A stretch of DNA of 64,000 nt from Alphaproteobacteria bacterium (GTDB lineage Bacteria; Pseudomonadota; Alphaproteobacteria; Reyranellales; Reyranellaceae). Location: the NCBI GenBank assembly GCA_016870115.1, contig VGCH01000001.1:1-64000 (forward strand). Direction: 5' to 3'. The stretch's first letter is position 1. Each line of letters opens with the position of its first letter. This document shows, one piece after another, positions 37,719 through 46,571 of this stretch. The notes under the pieces are model-generated. The model did no database searches and was not told the DNA's origin. It saw only the letters and a list, made by a program, of their open reading frames with translations. Both the position numbers and the translations under genes were made by a program.

Positions 37719-37802
37719 GGCGCTGAGATACACGATGCCGCTCGCGCCGCAAACCGGCGGCGGCGTTGCCAGCCGGCGGGCGGTCGCTACAATGGCGGGC
37801 GT

Positions 37803-37877
<75 letters not shown>

Positions 37878-37893
37878 TTTTTCCGATTGCGGG

Positions 37894-39303
37894 ATGGGGT
37901 TGATGGACTCTCACAGCGATGTGACGGCGGCGCTGGCACGCGCCGGCTTCGACGTCGCCGCGATCGATCGTTGGGCCTTGGCCGCGCCGGGCTGGACCGA
38001 CGATTTCGATGCCGATGCCAGCGCGGCGACGCACTACTGGACGCTGGGCGGCGCGTTGCTGAGCCGGCTTCCCGCCAAGCCGGCGCGTGACGCAGCCAAC
38101 TCCCGCGCGGCGGAGGGACTGAAGGCGTCGCTCAGGGCGGTGCGGGCCGCCTTCCTGGATCGGCACGCCGGCGCGCTCTACGACCGGCTGACGGGCGGCC
38201 GCACGCGCTTCGTTCGCATCGAGCGGCTGGTCTACGACGCTGCCGACCTCGTGCCAGGTCTGGTCCCGGACCGGCGTATGGTGGCAGCGGAGGCCGAGCT
38301 CAAGCAGGCCGACAAGGAAGGCCACGAGATCGACCAGGGGCTGTTGCTCAACCGCTTCCTCGCCTGCCCGGTGCGCGGCATTCATCTCTGTCACACCATG
38401 CTGCTGGCTCGACCGGAGTCGGCCGAGGCGCTCGCCAAGTTCCTGCGGGACGGCTCGCTCGATCTGGGCGGCGCCCGCGTGGAACGCCAGGGCAAGGCCG
38501 CGGTCCTCCTGCTCAGCAATCCGCGCTTCCTCAATTCCGAGGACATGTTCACCCAGACCGCGACAGAGATCGGCGCCGATGTCTGCATCCTCGACCCGAA
38601 GAGCGAGGTCGCCGTGCTGCGCGGCGCAGTGGTGCCGCAGGGCAAGTACGCCGGCCGGCGCATCTACAATGCCGGCATCAACCTCACGCACCTCTACTAC
38701 GGCAAGATCCCGTTTCTGTGGTTCCCGATCCGCGACATGGGCTTCGTGAACAAGCTGACGCGCGGCCTCGCGAGCCCCGAGGCGCCGCCCTTCGAAGAGT
38801 TCGGCGGTTCGACCGAAAAGCTCTGGATCTCGGCGGTCGATACGTTCGCGATCGGCGGGGGCTGCCAGATCCTGCTGGCGACCGATTTCACCGTCGCGGC
38901 CGACGACGCCTACATGACGCTGCCCGCCCGCAAGGAGGGCATCATCCCGGCGATGGCCAACCTGCGGCTCGCGCGCTTCGTCGGCGACCGGCTGGCGCGC
39001 CAGGGCATCATGTACGAGCGCCGCTTCGATTGCGCGAGCCCCGAGGGCCGCATGATCTGCGATGAGGTCGTGCCGGCCGATGCCATCGACGCGACGCTGA
39101 CGCGCGTGATCGACCGGCTGACCGGCGCCGGCGTGGTGGGTGCAATCGGCAATCGTCGAGCGCTCCGGCTCGCGCTGGAGCCGCTCGATCTCTTCCGCCG
39201 CTACGCCGCGCTCTATGCCCGCGAGCAGGCACTCTGCCATTTCAGCCCGGCGCTGATCGCCAATCTCGAGTTCCACTGGAACGCCCAGAACCGACGGGCC
39301 TAG
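37894..39303 (+). CDS. DpgC-like crotonase-superfamily dioxygenase
   Basis: The 469-residue protein has a long N-terminal helical domain (about 1–190, including KEGHEIDQGLLLNRFLACPV) and a crotonase core (about 200–440). The blocks RRIYNAGINLTHLYYGKIPF, GGGCQILLATDF and ARKEGIIPAMANLRL resemble DpgC, the cofactor-free dioxygenase of (3,5-dihydroxyphenyl)acetyl-CoA. No dpgA, dpgB or dpgD neighbours exist here, so it may act on another aryl-acetyl-CoA. ATG 37894 or 37903 may start it. Its TAG stop lies in the following repeat. Confidence 0.75.
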   Translation: MGLMDSHSDVTAALARAGFDVAAIDRWALAAPGWTDDFDADASAATHYWTLGGALLSRLPAKPARDAANSRAAEGLKASLRAVRAAFLDRHAGALYDRLTGGRTRFVRIERLVYDAADLVPGLVPDRRMVAAEAELKQADKEGHEIDQGLLLNRFLACPVRGIHLCHTMLLARPESAEALAKFLRDGSLDLGGARVERQGKAAVLLLSNPRFLNSEDMFTQTATEIGADVCILDPKSEVAVLRGAVVPQGKYAGRRIYNAGINLTHLYYGKIPFLWFPIRDMGFVNKLTRGLASPEAPPFEEFGGSTEKLWISAVDTFAIGGGCQILLATDFTVAADDAYMTLPARKEGIIPAMANLRLARFVGDRLARQGIMYERRFDCASPEGRMICDEVVPADAIDATLTRVIDRLTGAGVVGAIGNRRALRLALEPLDLFRRYAALYAREQALCHFSPALIANLEFHWNAQNRRA

Positions 39304-39423
39304 TGTCCCGCGATCCGGTTGAGCTCAGCCGGATCGAGACGCCAACGAACGAGGCATCATGAATCGCGTGCTTCCGGTAAGAGGCAACCGCGCGAGCTGT
39401 TCCCTCTGAGCGGTGAACACTCT
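39300..39423. repeat. CTAG-type palindromic repeat, long copy
   Basis: This 124-bp element starts CTAGTGTCCCG and ends GAACACTCT. Its left half holds GATCCGG/CCGGATC arms; the right half resembles the copy at 8755–8810. It fills most of the gap between the convergent DpgC-like and livF genes, and its first CTAG carries the TAG stop of the former. Confidence 0.6.
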
Positions 39424-39438
39424 CGGCGCAGTCGGCCC

Positions 39439-40146
39439 CTACGCTCCCGCCATCAGGTCGGCGAGGCCCGCGTTGGCCAGCAGCGCCGCCGCCGGGGCTT
39501 CCGCGACGATGCGGCCGCGCCGCAGCACGACGCCGCGACCGGCCAGCGAGAGCGCGGTCGCCGCCTTCTGCTCGGCCAGCAGGACGGCGGTGCCCGATGC
39601 CGCGAGCCCCGCGAGCCGCGCCCACAAATCCTCGACGATGGCGGGCGCGAGCCCCAGCGTCGGCTCATCGAGCAGCAAGAGCCGCGGCCGTGGCATCAAC
39701 GCTCGAGCGAGCGCCAGCATCTGCTGTTCGCCCCCGGACAGCGACCACGCGCGGTGCCCGGCGCGCGCGGCAAGCGCGGGAAAAGAGTCCAACATCTCGC
39801 CCACGCGCCGCTGACGCTCGCTCCGCGACGCGTCGAGCGCAGCCTCCAGAGTCTCGCGCACCGTGAGCCCGGCGAACACTCGACGACCCTCCGGGACGTA
39901 GCCGACGCCGGCGCGTGACCGCACCTCGACGGGCAGGCGCGCGAGATCTTGGCCCGCCCACCGAAGACGGCCAGCCTGCGGTGGATGCAAGCCCAAGACC
40001 GTCTCCAGCAACGTCGACTTGCCGGCGCCATTGCCGCCCAGCAACGCCACGATCTCACCCGGTGCCACGGCGAGCGAAACCTCGTCGAGCACGCGCGCGC
40101 CGCCGCGCTGGACGGCAAGGCCTTCTAGGACGAGCCCTTCGCTCAT
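39439..40146 (-). CDS. livF: Branched-chain amino acid-type ABC transporter ATPase LivF
   Basis: The 235-residue ATPase drives a Liv-type importer. Walker A is GGNGAGKST, the signature is LSGGEQQ and Walker B is LLLLDEP, all intact. ATG 40146 overlaps the stop of the upstream permease–ATPase fusion (ATGA). Together with that fusion and LivH it makes a full transporter except for the binding protein. Besides amino acids, Liv-type systems often carry aromatic acids or amides. Confidence 0.93.
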   Translation of the reverse strand: MSEGLVLEGLAVQRGGARVLDEVSLAVAPGEIVALLGGNGAGKSTLLETVLGLHPPQAGRLRWAGQDLARLPVEVRSRAGVGYVPEGRRVFAGLTVRETLEAALDASRSERQRRVGEMLDSFPALAARAGHRAWSLSGGEQQMLALARALMPRPRLLLLDEPTLGLAPAIVEDLWARLAGLAASGTAVLLAEQKAATALSLAGRGVVLRRGRIVAEAPAAALLANAGLADLMAGA

Positions 40147-41774
40147 GCGGCTCGCCCGAGATAGGCCGCCTGCACGCGGCGATCGGCCCGCACGGCGTCG
40201 GGCGTTCCGCTGGCGATGACGCGCCCGCGATCGAGGCAGATCAGCCGATCGCAGGCGCGCGACAGCAGCGCGATATCGTGGTCGATGACCAGCACGGCGC
40301 GATCCTCGGCCGCGAGCGCCCGCAGGGCCGCGACCAGTACCTCGCGTTCGGCATCGCCCAACCCGGCCGCCGGCTCGTCGAGCAAGAGAAACGGCGCACC
40401 TGTGGCGACGGCACGCGCAAGATCGACGCGGCGGCGTTCGCCCGGCGCCAGCCGACCGCAGGGCTCGGCAGCGACCTTGTCGAGACCGAACATCGCGAGC
40501 GCTTCTGGCGCGTCGCCCCACGCGACCAGGCCGACAGCGTCGCCGGCGAGCGTGGCCGCCGGCAGAGCCGGTGTCTGGAAACTGCGGGCGAGGCCCGCCC
40601 GCGCGCGCGGCACGGCGCCGAGCCCGTCGAGCGCCTGATCGTCCAGCAGGATCGCGCCCTCGTCGGCGGGCACCAGCCCGCTGATGAGGTTCAGGATCGT
40701 GGTCTTGCCCGACCCGTTGGGGCCGATCAGTCCGACGACCTCGCCGCGCGCGACCTCGAACGAGACGCCGGCCACCGCCTCGACACCGCCGAAGCGCTTC
40801 ACGGCATCGCGCACAGCGAGGCGCCGCTTCGCCGTCACCGGACGCCGCGGCAACGGATCGAGAGGCGGCATGGGCTGCGCCGCGCCGCGCCAACGATCGA
40901 TCGCGGCCGCAAGACCCTCGGGCGCCAAGCGGACCACGATCAGCGTCGCGATGGCATAGGCCAGCAGCCAGGCGCCACCGAAGTCGCGCAGCAACTCGGG
41001 CAAGAGGACGGCGAGCACCGCCCCCAGCACGGCACCCATGGGATGGCGCGCGCCACCCACCACGACCGAGACGAGGCAGAGCACCATCAGCGGAAAGCCG
41101 GTCGCCTCGGGCGAGACGACGCCCGCGGCCGCTGCGGCGATGCCGCCGCCCAGCCCGCCCAGCGCGCTGCCGCAAACGAAGGCAGTGAACCGCCAGCGCG
41201 CGCCGTCGATGCCGAGCGCCTCGGCGGCAAGCGGCGCCTCGCGCAGCAGACGCGCGGTCTCGGCCCATCGGCCGGCCATCGCGCGGGCAAGCGCGGCGAC
41301 GAACAACGCCGCGACTGTCCACGCCACGAGGGCCAGCGACAGCTCGGACGGCAGGTTCGTGCCGAACCCGACGAGACCGTTGGCGCCGCCCGTCCAGCGC
41401 TCGGCATTCACCGCAACGAGATGCACGATGGCCGCCAGCGCGATCGTGGCCAGCGCGAAGTAGTGTGATTGCAGGCGCAGCACCGGCACCGCCACCACGG
41501 CCGCGACGAGCGCCGCGATCAATGCGCCCACGGGAATCACCCCGACTCCAAGCGTCGACGCCAACAGCGCCGTCGCGTAGGCACCGACACCGAACATGGC
41601 ACCCTGCGAGAGGGCGAGCGCGCCGAGATGGCCGAAGATCAGCTGATAGCCCAGCCCCATCAGCGTGTAGGCCGCGATCAGGGTCGCGGCGTGCGGATAG
41701 CGTTCCGCCACGACGAGGGCCGCCATCATCGTCGCGACCAGTGTGAACCGCCAGAAACGGGACAGGCCGCTCAC
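40143..41774 (-). CDS. LivM–LivG fusion: ABC permease joined to ATPase
   Basis: The 543-residue protein combines a LivM-type permease (about 1–300, roughly ten helices) with a LivG-type ATPase (about 318–543). The ATPase half has Walker A GPNGSGKT and Walker B FLLLDEPAAGL, but the signature is LAPGERRRVDLA instead of LSxGE, so its activity may depend on LivF. The start is GTG 41774, one base after the livH stop. Such fusions are known in Liv systems. Confidence 0.93.
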   Translation of the reverse strand: MSGLSRFWRFTLVATMMAALVVAERYPHAATLIAAYTLMGLGYQLIFGHLGALALSQGAMFGVGAYATALLASTLGVGVIPVGALIAALVAAVVAVPVLRLQSHYFALATIALAAIVHLVAVNAERWTGGANGLVGFGTNLPSELSLALVAWTVAALFVAALARAMAGRWAETARLLREAPLAAEALGIDGARWRFTAFVCGSALGGLGGGIAAAAAGVVSPEATGFPLMVLCLVSVVVGGARHPMGAVLGAVLAVLLPELLRDFGGAWLLAYAIATLIVVRLAPEGLAAAIDRWRGAAQPMPPLDPLPRRPVTAKRRLAVRDAVKRFGGVEAVAGVSFEVARGEVVGLIGPNGSGKTTILNLISGLVPADEGAILLDDQALDGLGAVPRARAGLARSFQTPALPAATLAGDAVGLVAWGDAPEALAMFGLDKVAAEPCGRLAPGERRRVDLARAVATGAPFLLLDEPAAGLGDAEREVLVAALRALAAEDRAVLVIDHDIALLSRACDRLICLDRGRVIASGTPDAVRADRRVQAAYLGRAA

Positions 41775-41775
41775 G

Positions 41776-42648
41776 TCACACCCGTCGACCCGCCGGCTCG
41801 CCGAACAGGCCCTGCGGACGCAGCGCCAGTGTTGCGATCACGCCGACATAGAGCGCGCCCTGCGCCCAGGCGTCGCCCACCCAGGCGCTGGCAAGGCTCT
41901 CGAACGCGCCGATTCCCAGCGCCGCCAGCAGTGCCCCCGGCACGCTGCCCCAGCCGCCCAGCGCCACCGCGATATAGGCCTTGAGCATGTAGCCCGCACC
42001 TTGCGTCGGCGAGACCAGGAACTGGTGGCCAAGCAGCAGGCCGGCCAGTCCCGCGAGCGCGCCGGATAGCGCAAAGGTGGCGGCGATGTAGCGGCCCGCC
42101 GGGATCCCGACCGCGCGCGCCATCGTGCGATCCATCGCCACCGCGCGCATGCGCATGCCGATCCAGCTCCGCTCCAGCAGCAGCCACACCAGCAGGATCG
42201 CCGCGCCGCCCAAGACAAGGATCGCGAGTTGTTGGCGTCCGACCGCGACACCCAAAACCTGCACCGCACCGGCACCCGCCACCGCCGGCACCGTGGCCGG
42301 CGCGCCTGCCATCGCAAGCGTCAGCGCGTGCTCGACGATCGCGGCGAGCGCGATGGTAGCGACAAAGGTGGTTTCGGGCGGCCGGTCGACCAGCGGCAGG
42401 ATCGCGACCCGCGCCGCGAGCACGCCGACCGCGCCGAGGACCAGCAGCACAAGCGGCACCAGCAACCAGGCTGGCGCGGCGAGATGGAATGCGAGTGCCA
42501 CCGCGACACCGCCGCCCAGAACGACCAGATCGCCATGCGCGAAGTTCACCGCCCCGGCCGCGTTCAGGGCCAGCACGAAGCCGAGCGCGATCAGGGCATA
42601 GGCCATGCCGAGCGCTACGGCGTTGAGGAGGAGCTGGGCGGCGATCAT
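41776..42648 (-). CDS. livH: Branched-chain amino acid-type ABC permease LivH
   Basis: The 290-residue inner-membrane permease has about eight helices and the family blocks GMAYALIALGFVLALNAAGAVNFAHGDL (start) and VALGGWGSVPGALLAALGIG (about 235–254). ATG 42648 is chosen; the frame extends upstream without homology. It opens the three-gene transporter operon. No LivK-type binding protein gene lies within the window. Confidence 0.93.
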   Translation of the reverse strand: MIAAQLLLNAVALGMAYALIALGFVLALNAAGAVNFAHGDLVVLGGGVAVALAFHLAAPAWLLVPLVLLVLGAVGVLAARVAILPLVDRPPETTFVATIALAAIVEHALTLAMAGAPATVPAVAGAGAVQVLGVAVGRQQLAILVLGGAAILLVWLLLERSWIGMRMRAVAMDRTMARAVGIPAGRYIAATFALSGALAGLAGLLLGHQFLVSPTQGAGYMLKAYIAVALGGWGSVPGALLAALGIGAFESLASAWVGDAWAQGALYVGVIATLALRPQGLFGEPAGRRV

Positions 42649-42700
42649 CTCACCGCAGCATATCCCGTTCGACCGTCCGCGGTCGCCCGGGATCGGGACG

Positions 42701-43285
42701 TCAGTGCTCGCGCGGCGCGTGCTTGCCCAGGATGCGCTGCAGCGTCCGGCGGTGCATGTTGAGGCGACGCGCCGTCTCCGACACGTTGCGATCGCACTGC
42801 TCGAACACACGTTGGATATGCTCCCAGCGCACCCGGTCGGCCGACATGGGATTGCTGGGCGGCGGCGGCAACTTGCGACCGTGCGAGGTCAGAGCCTGTT
42901 CGATGGCGTCGGCGTCGGCCGGCTTGGCCAGATAATCGACCGCGCCTTCCTTCACTGCCGCGACCGCGGTCGCGATGTTGCCATAGCCCGTCAACACCAC
43001 GATCCGGATGTCGGGCCGCGCCTGACGCAGCGGCGCCACGAGTTCGAGTCCGTTGCCATCGCCCAAGCGCAGGTCGAGCACCGCGAAGGCCGGCGGCTTG
43101 CCGATCGACGCCCGCGCCTCGGCCACCGAACCCACGGCGGTCACCGCGAAGCCGCGCTGCTCCAGCGCGCGCGCGATGCGATTGCGAAACGCCGCATCGT
43201 CGTCAGCGATCAGCAGGCTGCGCTCGTTCGCGCCGTTGCCGCTGCTGGCGGGCGACGGCCGCATGCCGCCGCTGTCCTGGCTCAT
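42701..43285 (-). CDS. regA: Redox response regulator RegA/ActR
   Basis: The 194-residue regulator has a receiver domain with the phospho-acceptor Asp71 (FAVLDLRLGDG) and a Fis-type helix-turn-helix at the C-terminus (NVSETARRLNMHRRTLQRILGKHAPR), nearly unchanged in RegA/PrrA/ActR. It would control respiration, nitrogen and carbon genes by redox state. I chose ATG 43285, preceded by AGGAG, over GTG 43291. It follows regB by 23 bases. Confidence 0.95.
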   Translation of the reverse strand: MSQDSGGMRPSPASSGNGANERSLLIADDDAAFRNRIARALEQRGFAVTAVGSVAEARASIGKPPAFAVLDLRLGDGNGLELVAPLRQARPDIRIVVLTGYGNIATAVAAVKEGAVDYLAKPADADAIEQALTSHGRKLPPPPSNPMSADRVRWEHIQRVFEQCDRNVSETARRLNMHRRTLQRILGKHAPREH

Positions 43286-43308
43286 GGCCACTCCTATTAA
43301 GTTGGGCG

Positions 43309-44610
43309 CTATGTAGCCTTGAACACCGCACTTGGCCAGCGCACGACCACACGCCCGCCGCCGCCCGGCGCGTTGCCGAAGGAGACGTTACCACCGGTTC
43401 TTTCGAGCAGGGTCTTGGCGATGAAAACCCCGAGGCCCATGTGGCCTTCCTGGCCCTGCCGGGTCGAGGTGAAAGGCGTGCCAAGCTCGTCCAGAACCGC
43501 CTCCGAGAAGCCCGGGCCGTCATCGCTCACCGAAACCTCGGCCCACTCGGCGGTCCAGCACGTGGCAATCAACACACGATTGCGGGCAAACGAAACGGCG
43601 TTCTGCACGATGTTGCCCAGCCCCTGCTGAAGTTCGGCGCTGCGCGCATAGTGTGGCGCGGCGGCGGGGCCCGAGGCTTCGGCCGGTCCCTGCTCGAACG
43701 CAAGCGCCACGCCCTCACGCCCCGCGCCTCGCGCTGCCGCCTCGACCAGCGCGGGCAGTGGCACCACCGTGTAGGTGTCCGATTCATCGCCCGCTGGATT
43801 GACTGAGAAGCGGGCGAGGATCGCACGACAGCGTTCCGACTCGGCGGCCAGCAAATCGATGTCCTCGCGCAAGGGATCGTCGGACTCGACCTCGCGCTGC
43901 ATCTCGCGCGTCACCACGGCGATGGTGGAGAGCGGCGTGCCGAGTTCGTGCGCCGCCGCTGCCGCCAACGCGCCCAGCGCCGAGAGCTGCCGCTCGCGCG
44001 CCAGCGACTCCTGGGCGGCGGCGAGCGCGTCGTTCATCTGCCGCGCCTCCTCGGCGAGACGCCAGGCGTAGAGCGTGATCAGCAGCGTGGTGAGCGTGAG
44101 CCCGGCCCATACGCCGTAGCGATAGTTGTCGGGAAACTCCGGTGGCACGCCGTCCCAGGGCAGCGGTTGGCGGTAAAGCGCGAGGACCCCGATGCAGAGC
44201 ATCGTCAGGGTCGAGAGCGCGATGGTCGGACCGAGCGACAGAATGGTGGCGGCGATCGCGACGGGCGCAAGCAGCAGCAGCGAGAACGGATTCTCAACGC
44301 CGCCGGTGAGATAAAGCAGCACCGCGAGCTGGAAGATGTCGAAGGCGAGGAAGATCGCGGTCTCGCGGTCGTCCATGCGGGTCGACGCCGGGCGGCCGAG
44401 GCTGACGGCGATGTTCAGTAGCGCCGACAGGCCGATCGCCACGCTGACCGCCAGAAGCGGCACATCGTAGCCGAGGCCGAGATGCACCAGCGCGATGGTG
44501 AAGACCTGTCCCGCGACCGCCGACCAGCGGATCAGCACCAACGCCCTGAGGCGCACGCCACCGCGCGGCGGATGGCCGGACGGCGGCGCCACATCGGGCA
44601 GCGCGGTCAT
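43309..44610 (-). CDS. regB: Redox sensor histidine kinase RegB/ActS
   Basis: The 433-residue kinase has about six membrane helices (25–185), including the quinone-sensing GGVENPF motif (103–109). The H-box is AAAHELGTPLSTI with His221, and the redox-active cysteine of RegB is kept as Cys261 in ESERCRAIL. The ATPase domain ends with DDGPGF and GLGVFIAKTL motifs. It phosphorylates RegA. The presence of both quinone motif and cysteine suggests a full sensing range. Confidence 0.95.
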   Translation of the reverse strand: MTALPDVAPPSGHPPRGGVRLRALVLIRWSAVAGQVFTIALVHLGLGYDVPLLAVSVAIGLSALLNIAVSLGRPASTRMDDRETAIFLAFDIFQLAVLLYLTGGVENPFSLLLLAPVAIAATILSLGPTIALSTLTMLCIGVLALYRQPLPWDGVPPEFPDNYRYGVWAGLTLTTLLITLYAWRLAEEARQMNDALAAAQESLARERQLSALGALAAAAAHELGTPLSTIAVVTREMQREVESDDPLREDIDLLAAESERCRAILARFSVNPAGDESDTYTVVPLPALVEAAARGAGREGVALAFEQGPAEASGPAAAPHYARSAELQQGLGNIVQNAVSFARNRVLIATCWTAEWAEVSVSDDGPGFSEAVLDELGTPFTSTRQGQEGHMGLGVFIAKTLLERTGGNVSFGNAPGGGGRVVVRWPSAVFKAT

Positions 44611-44617
44611 CGCGGGA

Positions 44618-45415
44618 TCACTCCTCCAGCATCAGGTGCTTGCGATGCACCGTCACGAACAGCGGAATCCGACGCTGCTTGCGCCGGTTCGGCGGCTCCT
44701 TCACCAACCGGCCGACCTCGCCCAGGATCAGGCCGGTGATGGTTGGCAGCGGCAGCTCGCGCGCCTCGTCGAGGCGAACCCACCGCACATCGCCCAACTC
44801 GCTGGAAGCCCGCACATCGCCCATCGCGTCCTCCGCACGCGCCATGAAGAAGCGCGCATTGAAGCGGCGCGGGCGGCCCGGTGGCGTCACCGCGCGCGCG
44901 ATGAGGTCGAGACAATCCAGCGCAGGCGCGAGTCCCTTGTCGAGAAACCCGGCCCACGCCTCCTCAACGTGCGACGGCGGCGCGCCCGCGAGCGGCTTGG
45001 CGAGCATCAAGCCGGTCTCCTCGTAGGTCTCGCGGACCGCGGCAACCGCCAGCGCCTGCGCCCGTCGCGCCGTGGCCGCGCGTTGCAGACGCTCGGCGAC
45101 GAAGCGATCCAGCGGCGCCGCCACCGGCACGACAGCATCCTCGCGATCCACGCGACCGCCGGGAAAAACATAGCGATTTGGCATGAAGGCGTGCTTGGCG
45201 TCGCGGCAACCCAGCAACACCTCCGGCACCTTGCCGCGTTCACGCACCAGGATCAGCGTCGCGGCGTCGCGTGGCCGCAGGTAGGGGAACTTCTGGCCGG
45301 CATAGGTCTGATCGACCGGCCGCTCGCCCTTGGGCAGGCGGGTGACTTCGTCGTAGCCCTTGTCGCGGCCGCGCACCACGGCGCCCGCCGGCAGGCCCTG
45401 TTTGGCTTTGCTCAT
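44618..45415 (-). CDS. NUDIX hydrolase
   Basis: The 265-residue protein has a Nudix fold. The catalytic helix is AVAAVRETYEETGLML (about 120–135), with the glycine part (FPGGRVDRED) far upstream, as in the long-insert NUDT8/NUDT19-like group that cleaves CoA derivatives or similar nucleotides. ATG 45415 is preferred to an upstream in-frame start. It lies 7 bases before regB on the same strand and may be co-transcribed. Confidence 0.88.
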   Translation of the reverse strand: MSKAKQGLPAGAVVRGRDKGYDEVTRLPKGERPVDQTYAGQKFPYLRPRDAATLILVRERGKVPEVLLGCRDAKHAFMPNRYVFPGGRVDREDAVVPVAAPLDRFVAERLQRAATARRAQALAVAAVRETYEETGLMLAKPLAGAPPSHVEEAWAGFLDKGLAPALDCLDLIARAVTPPGRPRRFNARFFMARAEDAMGDVRASSELGDVRWVRLDEARELPLPTITGLILGEVGRLVKEPPNRRKQRRIPLFVTVHRKHLMLEE

Positions 45416-45477
45416 TCGCTCTGGTTCCGTTCGGGTTTGTCGCCCCACGATAGACCAAGCGGGCCGACGGGGCAGCG

Positions 45478-46521
45478 TCAGAACGTCCAGCCGACCGGCG
45501 TATCGGGGCGGAACACCACGACGCTTCTTCCGGCCTGCGGCACGTCGATCGCGTCGGGCGCCATCAGAGGCGCCGCGCGCAGCACGATCCGCTCCTCATT
45601 GGGCGGGAGGCCATAAAAGCGCGGCCCGTTCAGCGACGCAAAAGCCTCAAGCCGGTCGAGCGCACCCTCATCGGTGAAGACCTGCGCGTAGATCTGCATC
45701 GCCACAGGCGCGTTGAAGATACCGGCGCAACCGCAGGCGCTTTCCTTGGTGTCGACTGTATGCGGCGCGGTGTCGGTCCCGAGGAAGAAGGCGGGATGGC
45801 CCGAGGTCGCGGCACGGCGCAGCGCGCGGCGATGCGGCTCACGCTTGGCGATCGGCAGGCAATAGAGATGCGGACGGATGCCGCCCTTGAAAATGTCGGA
45901 GCGGTTGATGACCAGATGATGCGGCGTGATCGTGCCGCCGACGCGCGGCGCGTGCTCTTCGACAAAGGCGACACCCTCGGCCGTGGTGATGTGCTCCAGC
46001 ACCATCTTCAGCCCCTGATGACGGCGTAGCAGCGGTCCCAGAACCTGGTCGATGAACACCGCCTCGCGATCGAAGATATCGACCTCGGGATCGGTCACCT
46101 CGCCATGGACCAGCAGCGGCATGCCAGCCTTCTCCATCGCCTCAAGCCCGCGCGCGATGCGATCGATCGAGGTGACGCCGAAATGCGAGTTGGTTGTCGC
46201 GTGGGCGGGATAGAGCTTGGCCGCGATCCAGCTGCCGGCACGATGACCCTCGGCGAGCTCGGCCGGATCGGCGTCGTCGGTGAGGTAGCAAGTCATGAGC
46301 GGCTCGAACGCGACGCCCGCCGGCACCGCGGCACGGATGCGATCGCGATAGGCTTCGGCCTGGGCGCGGCGCGTCACCGGCGGCACCAGATTCGGCATCA
46401 CGATGGCGCGGGCAAACTGGCGGGCGGTGTGGGGAACGACGGCTTCCATCATGGGACCATCACGGAAATGCACATGCCAATCGTCGGGCCGGCGGAGCGT
46501 GAGCGAAACGGGTGAGGTCAT
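45478..46521 (-). CDS. pyrC: Dihydroorotase, class II
   Basis: PyrC closes carbamoyl-aspartate to dihydroorotate in pyrimidine synthesis. The 347-residue zinc enzyme has HVH at 16–18, the carboxylated Lys102 in AKLYPAHATT, the later His residues in LLVHGEV and LEHITT, and the catalytic Asp in GTDTAPHT. Length and motifs match the E. coli type. It is divergent from a serine hydrolase gene. Confidence 0.95.
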   Translation of the reverse strand: MTSPVSLTLRRPDDWHVHFRDGPMMEAVVPHTARQFARAIVMPNLVPPVTRRAQAEAYRDRIRAAVPAGVAFEPLMTCYLTDDADPAELAEGHRAGSWIAAKLYPAHATTNSHFGVTSIDRIARGLEAMEKAGMPLLVHGEVTDPEVDIFDREAVFIDQVLGPLLRRHQGLKMVLEHITTAEGVAFVEEHAPRVGGTITPHHLVINRSDIFKGGIRPHLYCLPIAKREPHRRALRRAATSGHPAFFLGTDTAPHTVDTKESACGCAGIFNAPVAMQIYAQVFTDEGALDRLEAFASLNGPRFYGLPPNEERIVLRAAPLMAPDAIDVPQAGRSVVVFRPDTPVGWTF

Positions 46522-46571
46522 GCGCCGTTTCTACGCTTGCCCGCCCCCGGCCACCAATGTTGATTGCGGGC

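Noticed and set aside
42649-42810. N-terminal extension of LivH
   Set aside because: The frame is open, but the extra residues are cysteine- and arginine-rich with no homology, and overlap the end of regA.
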